Below are positions 58,196 through 64,000 of a stretch of 64,000 bases of DNA, in pieces. The notes under the pieces were generated by a model. That model worked only from the letters and a program-made list of their open reading frames with translations. It made no database searches and was not told where the DNA came from. Numbering within the stretch: the stretch's first letter is position 1; each line of letters begins with the position of its first letter. Made by a program: the position numbers and the translations under genes. Source of the stretch: Alphaproteobacteria bacterium (GTDB lineage: Bacteria; Pseudomonadota; Alphaproteobacteria; Micavibrionales; Micavibrionaceae); assembly GCA_021775915.1 (NCBI GenBank), contig JAJFGW010000007.1, positions 1-64,000 on the forward strand, given 5' to 3'.

Positions 58196-59443
58196 ATGAA
58201 AAAATCAGCTGTAAAACATCATTCTTTCAGAGCTTGTGCGCTTGCGCTTTTATGTGCCGGAGCGGGTTATTTTACCGTCGCTGACGGGGTAGCGCTGGCA
58301 CGATCAGCCGATCAGCCTCCAGCTCTTGTTATTACTAACGAGCCCTTACCGGCAGATTTGCGCAGCAAAGTTTACAGTAAGCCCAGCGTTGCACCGCAAA
58401 CCTATCCACAACAAATTCTGGGGCCTCAATATTACAATGACGGCGCAGAAACAGTTGTCGGCCACAAAGTTGATAGCTTACGCAACGATCTGTTCTCTTT
58501 ACAGAGCACTGTTGCAGATCTGTCAGAAGAACTGGCAGAACTTGAGCTTGGCGGTCAGCACCGCGCTGCCGAATATTACGCCAGCATCGCGACAATTAGC
58601 ACACAGCTACAATCCGGCACGACACCGGGTAACCCGCGCCTGATAAACAGATTAACCATCGCCCGTGATAATCTGGAGCAACTCTCCAGCAATATTTCCG
58701 GATTAAATGACCTCGCCGTTGAAATTTCAGGGGCGGCGTCAATGTCATCGTTCCTGCTGGAATCATCCCGCGCGACTTACAGCCTGTCCGGCGCCATTGA
58801 AGAAGATCACGTGCGGCTGGCACAGCTTGAAGACGCCGTTAACAATACGGTCGTTGTCATTGATCGCCTGCTGAACAACGTCAATGACGACATCACCAGA
58901 ACAACGGCCTACCTGGCAACAGAGCGCGACAACCTGCGTACAATGTCTCTCGCTATCAATACAGGTGATATGTTTGGCAGAAGCCTGTCAAACCGCCCCT
59001 TTTCCAGCGTAGGACAAGCCACATTTACGCCAGTGGCCGCCTCGTCTTATGGCGGTATTATGCAGCCACCTCCTGCGCCCGGCATGCTCGCACCGGAAAG
59101 CATGGCCATGCCTGCGCCTCAGCCTCCCACCGGAGTTCCTGCGCCACGACCACTTGTAAAGATTCGCTTCGACAAGCCAAACGTGGCTTACCAGCAGCCG
59201 GTTTATATGGCTGTGAACGAGGCCTTAAACCGTTTTCCTAATGCGCATTTTGAACTGGTTGCCGTACATCCTGGTATGGGTAATGCTGCAGAAGTTGCTA
59301 TTGAGAGCACCCGCGCCCGCCGTAATGCCGAGCGTGTCCTGCGCAGCCTGTCTGAAATGGGTGTACCTCTTGACCGCGTTGACCTCTCACACACACCAAG
59401 CGCCGAGGCCACAACGAACGAAGTGCACCTCTACGTTAGATAG
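58196..59443 (+). CDS. OmpA-like C-terminal domain protein with coiled-coil N-terminal half
   Basis: Signal peptide; VKIRFDKPNVAYQQPVYMAVNEALNRFPNAHFELVAVHP...RRNAERVLRSLSEMGVPLDRVDL. Confidence 0.75.
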   Translation: MKKSAVKHHSFRACALALLCAGAGYFTVADGVALARSADQPPALVITNEPLPADLRSKVYSKPSVAPQTYPQQILGPQYYNDGAETVVGHKVDSLRNDLFSLQSTVADLSEELAELELGGQHRAAEYYASIATISTQLQSGTTPGNPRLINRLTIARDNLEQLSSNISGLNDLAVEISGAASMSSFLLESSRATYSLSGAIEEDHVRLAQLEDAVNNTVVVIDRLLNNVNDDITRTTAYLATERDNLRTMSLAINTGDMFGRSLSNRPFSSVGQATFTPVAASSYGGIMQPPPAPGMLAPESMAMPAPQPPTGVPAPRPLVKIRFDKPNVAYQQPVYMAVNEALNRFPNAHFELVAVHPGMGNAAEVAIESTRARRNAERVLRSLSEMGVPLDRVDLSHTPSAEATTNEVHLYVR

Positions 59444-59459
59444 TTTCCCCGCTTTTTTA

Positions 59460-59488
59460 TTGACATATATAACATAATTTTCTATATT
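59460..59488 (+). promoter_or_regulatory. Sigma70 promoter
   Basis: TTGACA (59460-59465), 17-bp spacer, TATATT (59483-59488). Confidence 0.7.
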
Positions 59489-59522
59489 GCATAAAATTTT
59501 ATGTCAAAAGAAGGCGGCAAGC

Positions 59523-61118
59523 ATGGAAAATACGTTCAAACAAAAGCTTTTTAAAAACTTCATTCCCATCGTTCTGATATTCAGCCTTGCCGCCGGAACG
59601 ACGGGCTGCAAAGAGCCAACCCCCGCAGAACAACGCGCCGCAGAACGCGAAAAACAGCTTAAGAATATTGAAAAAGAGAAGGCATTCTTCCTCAAGCAAA
59701 TAAAGGAAGACGGCAGCTGGGACTCATCCCGAGACCCATACGAAAAACTGCGCACGCTCCCCATAGACAAAGCGATAAAGACGGCCATGATTACCGTTAT
59801 CAAAACAGGTGACTGGCGATACCGGGATGATGCCGCAGAGGTACTGGCATGGGCATTGGAAAAGGCGCTGGAAGAAAAACGCTCTTCCATGGACGATATA
59901 GACATACTAGAAATCGACAACTCCAAATCTATGTATAAGGAACTAAGAACCCTGATGGTCAGCTGGGCACAGAATAAGGATGACCACTACGAATATGTAC
60001 GGCGTGTTGCCATAAAGGCTTTGGCAAAACTGCCCATAGATGCAGAGATAAAAACGCTTATGATAGACAGGGCTCAAAATGATACTGATGGGGACACACG
60101 AAGAGCTGCCATAGCCCCTTTGATAAGGCTGCCCATGGATGAAGAGATAAAGGCAGTCCTGATAGACAGGGCTCAAAATGATACTGATGGGGACGTGCGA
60201 AACGTTGCCATAAAGGCTTTGGCAAAGCTGCCCATGGATGAAGACATACAAATACTCATGACCGACAGAGCCGAAAATGATGACAGAGGCTATCTACGGG
60301 AGAGAGCTCTGAATGCACTGGCACCACTGCTCCCTAACACAGAAATAAAAACCCTCATGATGGACAGGGCTAAAAGTGATGATAGTGGCGATTTGCGGAA
60401 AAAGATTTTGAAGATACTGGAAGAACTGCCCATGGATAAAGACATACAGGCCCTCATGATGGACAGGGCTGAAAACGATAATACAAGTATACGCCTCTTC
60501 GCCATGAAGACGCTGGAAAAAGCGCCCATGAACGAAGATATAAAAGGATTTATGGTCGACAGGGCTAAAGACGCCAAAGAGGGACAAGAACGAAAAATCG
60601 CGCTGAATACCCTGGCAAAAGAATCTGCCACGGATGATAACGTCAAATTCTTCCTGATCGACAGGGTTCAAAAAGCAGAAGAAAGCGACGAGCGGGAAAC
60701 TGCGGTAAAAGCGTTGGCGGACACGGTCGCAAATGATGACAGGGTCAAGACATTCATGACCGGTACAGTAAGAGGCGAGGACGACTGGAATGTGCGCAAA
60801 GCTGCAATGGAGCTCCTTCTGGCCAATAAATTTATAAAAGAAACAACCAAGGCTCTGTACCAAAACGTCCGCGTCGCCCCGAAAAACAGCGATAGCGTTA
60901 GTTATTCCATCTTCAGCCTTAAAAATATTGCAAAAGACCACACGGACAAACCGGGTATTTTAATGGATGCCGTAGAAAAACTAATTCCCTTGTCTGTTTA
61001 CGCCCATGATGACAAAGCCGAATGGCTAAAAGAGCGAGACTACTACTCTCATATGAATTCAAACGCAATGTCGGGTTTGATGGATATTATCTCCGCCATG
61101 CCCACAAGCAGCACGTAA
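59523..61118 (+). CDS. Lipoprotein with tandem HEAT-like 33-residue repeats
   Basis: SLAAGTTGCKE lipobox; repeats such as LPMDEEIKAVLIDRAQNDTDGDVRNVAIKALAK; start 59523 because promoter -10 overlaps the track start. Confidence 0.8.
   Translation: MENTFKQKLFKNFIPIVLIFSLAAGTTGCKEPTPAEQRAAEREKQLKNIEKEKAFFLKQIKEDGSWDSSRDPYEKLRTLPIDKAIKTAMITVIKTGDWRYRDDAAEVLAWALEKALEEKRSSMDDIDILEIDNSKSMYKELRTLMVSWAQNKDDHYEYVRRVAIKALAKLPIDAEIKTLMIDRAQNDTDGDTRRAAIAPLIRLPMDEEIKAVLIDRAQNDTDGDVRNVAIKALAKLPMDEDIQILMTDRAENDDRGYLRERALNALAPLLPNTEIKTLMMDRAKSDDSGDLRKKILKILEELPMDKDIQALMMDRAENDNTSIRLFAMKTLEKAPMNEDIKGFMVDRAKDAKEGQERKIALNTLAKESATDDNVKFFLIDRVQKAEESDERETAVKALADTVANDDRVKTFMTGTVRGEDDWNVRKAAMELLLANKFIKETTKALYQNVRVAPKNSDSVSYSIFSLKNIAKDHTDKPGILMDAVEKLIPLSVYAHDDKAEWLKERDYYSHMNSNAMSGLMDIISAMPTSST
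60030..60830 (+). repeat. Tandem ~99-bp coding repeats
   Basis: GATAGACAGGGCTCAAAATGATACTGATGGGGAC occurs at 60062 and 60161, exactly 99 bp apart; diverged units follow. Confidence 0.8.
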
Positions 61119-61448
61119 AAAAGCGACCTGTGGAATGTCGTCTGGCCGGTCATGCAAAAAAACATAAAAGGGAGTTGGGACTTTGAAGCCGTTGTCAAAA
61201 TACTCAAGGCAGACATCCCCCTGACAAAAGCAAAAGAAAAGGAACTTGAATCCTTTTTCAAACCACTCGCTAAAGACACCGAAGAAACTGAAAAAGCAGG
61301 ATGGAACAGCAGACTAAAAATGAGACAGGTGCACGCTCAAGAAATTATCGAGCATATCTTTGAAATACAGGATTGCGACTGCGGGGCAGCGCCGGGGATA
61401 GAGGTGAAAGAAACAATAGGCATGCGCCTAAAGCTAAGTCCCGGATAA
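61119..61448 (+). pseudogene. Possible C-terminal part of the repeat lipoprotein, split by in-frame TAA (alternatively a separate ORF from ATG 61152)
   Basis: Same reading frame as 59523-61118; no convincing RBS before ATG 61152. Confidence 0.45.
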
Positions 61449-61463
61449 AAAACCGGCAAATTT

Positions 61464-61823
61464 TTAATACGGATAAGGAATGTTGTTAAACGTTCTTGGC
61501 GGCAATTCAGAACGGTCAAATGCACCCTTCTTTTTCTGATAACGGAAAGTCTTTTTAACCTCCGAGTCATCCTGCCCTGGAACGGTAGTTGTCACCGTAG
61601 CAGCATTACCGGAAAACACCTGATCACCTATACTCTTCTCCACAATGCTTCTAATCTCGGCATCGCTTAACCCTTGGTCGTGATCATGATCACCGCCAAA
61701 ATCATCTGCTTGTAGAAGCTGTATATTACCAGGAATTTCATCATTGCCCGACTGCGCATAAGACAACGGCACAAAAGCCGTCAGTACAAACAGAAAACAC
61801 ACGCTCTTCATCAAATATTTCAT
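61464..61823 (-). CDS. Hypothetical secreted protein
   Basis: Signal peptide MKYLMKSVCFLFVLTAFVPLSYAQ. Confidence 0.65.
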   Translation of the reverse strand: MKYLMKSVCFLFVLTAFVPLSYAQSGNDEIPGNIQLLQADDFGGDHDHDQGLSDAEIRSIVEKSIGDQVFSGNAATVTTTVPGQDDSEVKKTFRYQKKKGAFDRSELPPRTFNNIPYPY

Positions 61824-61841
61824 AACGTACTCACCTTAATT

Positions 61842-62369
61842 TTAACGGTTCAGGAATATAGGTTTTGCTCCACCGCCGGATTTATCTCTATTCGATGGTA
61901 AATAATATTTATTATGAGGGGAAGGGGCTTTCTGATAAACGGGAGGTTCTGTTTCATTATGATGCGAATCATCATACTCCATTTCCGGCTGCACCGCCTC
62001 CCTGCCTCCTCCTTGTAAATTCCTTATAAGCGCGTCCTTATCGCCGATTTCGTAAGTCAGGGACTTTGGCCTCTTTTGTGATTGCCCTCCCATATGGTGG
62101 GCTTTTGGGCCTTCCTCGGCCTCCAAATAATCGCTCTTCAGGCTTACGCCTTTTCTGGCAAGACACGCCTCGATCATACTTTCATCATTCTCGGAACTAT
62201 AGGCCTGCGCCGCATAAACTTCATTAATGCATCTATTAACAGCCTTATTAAAAAGCTGCATCTCCTGCTCCTTGCGTTCACGGGCACCCTCAGCGCAAAC
62301 GATACCGGACAGCGACATAAAAAACACCAAACATGCTGCAAAAAACAGCGAACGCATAACACTCTCCAC
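61842..62369 (-). CDS. Hypothetical secreted protein
   Basis: Signal peptide RSLFFAACLVFFMSLSGIVCAEG. Confidence 0.65.
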   Translation of the reverse strand: MESVMRSLFFAACLVFFMSLSGIVCAEGARERKEQEMQLFNKAVNRCINEVYAAQAYSSENDESMIEACLARKGVSLKSDYLEAEEGPKAHHMGGQSQKRPKSLTYEIGDKDALIRNLQGGGREAVQPEMEYDDSHHNETEPPVYQKAPSPHNKYYLPSNRDKSGGGAKPIFLNR

Positions 62370-62500
62370 TCACATTTTTATATCTGTAATAATTATATCA
62401 CAGCAAAAATATCCGTGCCTGTTTTCAAATAAATATAACCACACATATTGCAGAAACACTTTCAAATGCTGTATCTCTATTGAGTGTAACTATTTATGAA

Positions 62501-62577
62501 GTCCCCGTAGCTCAGTAGGATAGAGCACCAGATTCCTAATCTGGGGGCCGGTGGTTCGAATCCACTCGGGGACGCCA
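62501..62577 (+). tRNA. tRNA-Arg (anticodon CCT), CCA encoded
   Basis: GTCCCCGTAGCTCAGTAGGATAGAGCACCAGATTCCTAATCTGGGGGCCGGTGGTTCGAATCCACTCGGGGACGCCA. Confidence 0.96.
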
Positions 62578-62630
62578 CTTTCTTTTGAGTATTTTTAAAT
62601 AGGGAATAAGTGCCTAAAAAAAGCCGACCA

Positions 62631-63119
62631 TCAAGTAGACGGCTTATATTTTTTACATATCTGCTCAAAAGTCTCGAACAGGATTTTGCCATTCTTGCCG
62701 CCGTCACCGCTCATATTATAAGCCAGCGCCAGTAAAATGGTTTTATGCAAAACGTCGGCGATCTGGATGACCTTTTTATCAGGCTTATCTACGCTCTCAA
62801 AAAACATAAGAATCATCCCGGTCAGGTTACTAACAAACTCGTAATCAAATGACCCGGCATTGGCCTTCAAATTCATAATCGGCGTTTTAATAGAATCCAT
62901 GACGGCATCAGAATCACTAAAATCCTCTCTCGCCGCATCGATGGCTTTCTGTAATTTATTCAAGTCAGGCCGGGCCAAAGGCGCAAAATCAACCTTACTG
63001 TCCTCCAAAGCCTTCTGGGCATCCTTGATAACCTTTTCATCAATTTTGCCCGTTCCCACTTTGAACTGGAGTTCTTTGGATGCCTTTATTTTTTTACTCT
63101 TACTTTTTGCCATAACCAC
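62631..63119 (-). CDS. Helical hypothetical protein, paralogous in layout to 63144-63650
   Basis: KELQFKVGTGKIDEKVIKDAQKALEDSKVDF... Confidence 0.7.
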   Translation of the reverse strand: MVMAKSKSKKIKASKELQFKVGTGKIDEKVIKDAQKALEDSKVDFAPLARPDLNKLQKAIDAAREDFSDSDAVMDSIKTPIMNLKANAGSFDYEFVSNLTGMILMFFESVDKPDKKVIQIADVLHKTILLALAYNMSGDGGKNGKILFETFEQICKKYKPST

Positions 63120-63143
63120 CTGACTCTATGTATAAACAATTAC

Positions 63144-63650
63144 TCAGAAATATTTTTTAATCGCTGCGGCCACAATACTCTTAAGCTCAACAGCCTTATC
63201 TCCACCTTCATCCTTTATGTGCTCTTTGTAAACGATGAACATCACATCAAGATGCGCCTGAACTATTACGAAATGCATCTTGTTTTCAACGTCAATTTTC
63301 TCGGAAAATTGACGTAACGAGCTACCGAAATGCCCCATCAATTGATAATTATAAGTAGTCGCAAGGTCTTTCACGTGATTGGCATAGTGATAAAGCTCTT
63401 CCTTACCATGCATAATTGTTTCCTCATCATCACTTTGCATTTTTTCCCAAGCCACACGAAGCTTTTTAAGCACATCTTCCACTTCATTCATGTACAGAGT
63501 TTCTTTTCTGTCGATGACAGCCTGCGCTCTTTTAATGGAATGCAGGTCAATAAAACCATCGCCATCATGCAAGCCAGCACCTGCTTTTAACTTAAGCTTG
63601 TTTACCCGGTGATAAATTTCTACTTCATTTTCATTTTTAGAGTCGCTCAT
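63144..63650 (-). CDS. Helical hypothetical protein linked to response regulator
   Basis: NKLKLKAGAGLHDGDGFIDLHSIKRAQAVIDRKE...; overlaps response-regulator 3' end. Confidence 0.7.
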   Translation of the reverse strand: MSDSKNENEVEIYHRVNKLKLKAGAGLHDGDGFIDLHSIKRAQAVIDRKETLYMNEVEDVLKKLRVAWEKMQSDDEETIMHGKEELYHYANHVKDLATTYNYQLMGHFGSSLRQFSEKIDVENKMHFVIVQAHLDVMFIVYKEHIKDEGGDKAVELKSIVAAAIKKYF

Positions 63651-64000
63651 GGGTTTCCTTCACCTCATCCGGTTTCATTACACGTCTTTCTTCCCCCTTA
63701 TATTTTTCCAACCTGCGCCGCCTGTCTGGCCCAAAAAAATTAGGGGTCTTGATAAAAGGCCGAGGGTGGTTAATCACATGCAAAATACGATCAGCCATTT
63801 TTTTAGCCGAAATAGGTTTGACCATCGCTTCATTGGCCCCGCTATCCCGCGCTATTGTAACAATTTCTTCGCTTGTATAAGCGCTGCACAAAACCACTGG
63901 CAGGAATTTAATAGCATCCTTCTTACTATCCCTGATCCACCTTATCAATTCATCTCCGTCTCCGCCCGGCATCAACCAATCTGTTATCACCATATCTATA
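63637..64000 (-). CDS. CheY-like response regulator receiver protein, truncated by window edge
   Basis: IDMVITDWLMPGGDGDELIRWIRDS...LPVVLCSAYTSEEIVTIARDSGANEAMVKPISAKKM...FFGPDRRRR. Confidence 0.9.
   Translation of the reverse strand, partial: IDMVITDWLMPGGDGDELIRWIRDSKKDAIKFLPVVLCSAYTSEEIVTIARDSGANEAMVKPISAKKMADRILHVINHPRPFIKTPNFFGPDRRRRLEKYKGEERRVMKPDEVKETHERL

Noticed and set aside
59487-59522. Earlier start for the repeat lipoprotein
   Set aside because: The -10 element TATATT (59483-59488) overlaps it, so this region is upstream of the expected transcript start.
60030-60830. CRISPR-like regular repeats
   Set aside because: The 99-bp period is in frame and coding, units diverge at codon level and there are no spacers; no CRISPR array was seen elsewhere.
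60294-60941. 215-aa minus-strand ORF with repeat-like units (also 60290-60646 and 59943-60251)
   Set aside because: Mirror image of the sense-strand HEAT-like repeats; its periodicity is inherited from the coding repeat.
63365-63390. Second parS-like site (CTTTCACGTGATTG)
   Set aside because: Only the central TTTCACGTGA matches; flanks diverge too far from the consensus.
1-64000. Prophage, integron, IS element or defence island
   Set aside because: No integrase, transposase, terminase, capsid, restriction or Cas-like protein recognised in any listed ORF; both tRNA genes lack adjacent integrases.

Overview
This is a 64 kb bacterial chromosomal window. Gene content (CarD, RpoH, DUF2336, MtaB-DapF, FFGPDRRRR-tailed receiver) suggests an alphaproteobacterium; that is inference. 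It is densely coding, with no rRNA, no recognisable transposase, integrase or phage gene, and no CRISPR array. Well-supported blocks: ldcA(partial)-fdxA-carD-[PPP-fold pseudophosphatase]-rpoH; pgk; kynA; amn; a tightly overlapping mtaB-ribD-ribE-ribB-ribH-ftsY string; dapF; ffh / rpsP-rimM-[P-loop kinase]-trmD-[secreted protein]-rplS; leuC-[three accessory genes]-leuD-leuB; NfeD/slipin; an MSHA-like type IV pilus locus (about 38-55.4 kb) with an ABC transporter split across it; a DUF1538-DUF1538-PII-like-CBS module; two tRNA-Arg genes; and a terminal run of secreted/repeat proteins and a response regulator. Best leads: the pilus locus with embedded ABC exporter, a PilM-PilN fusion and an apparent non-AUG start in its PilC/MshG gene; the DUF1538/PII/CBS module; a PPP-family protein that has lost nearly all metal ligands; an accessory island with a perfect palindromic divergent promoter inside the leu genes; a 33-residue repeat lipoprotein ending at an in-frame stop followed by a same-frame ORF; a structured carD leader; a relic paralogue fragment; and a parS-like site in mtaB. 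No homology search, folding or alignment software was run; all family calls are from motif recognition.
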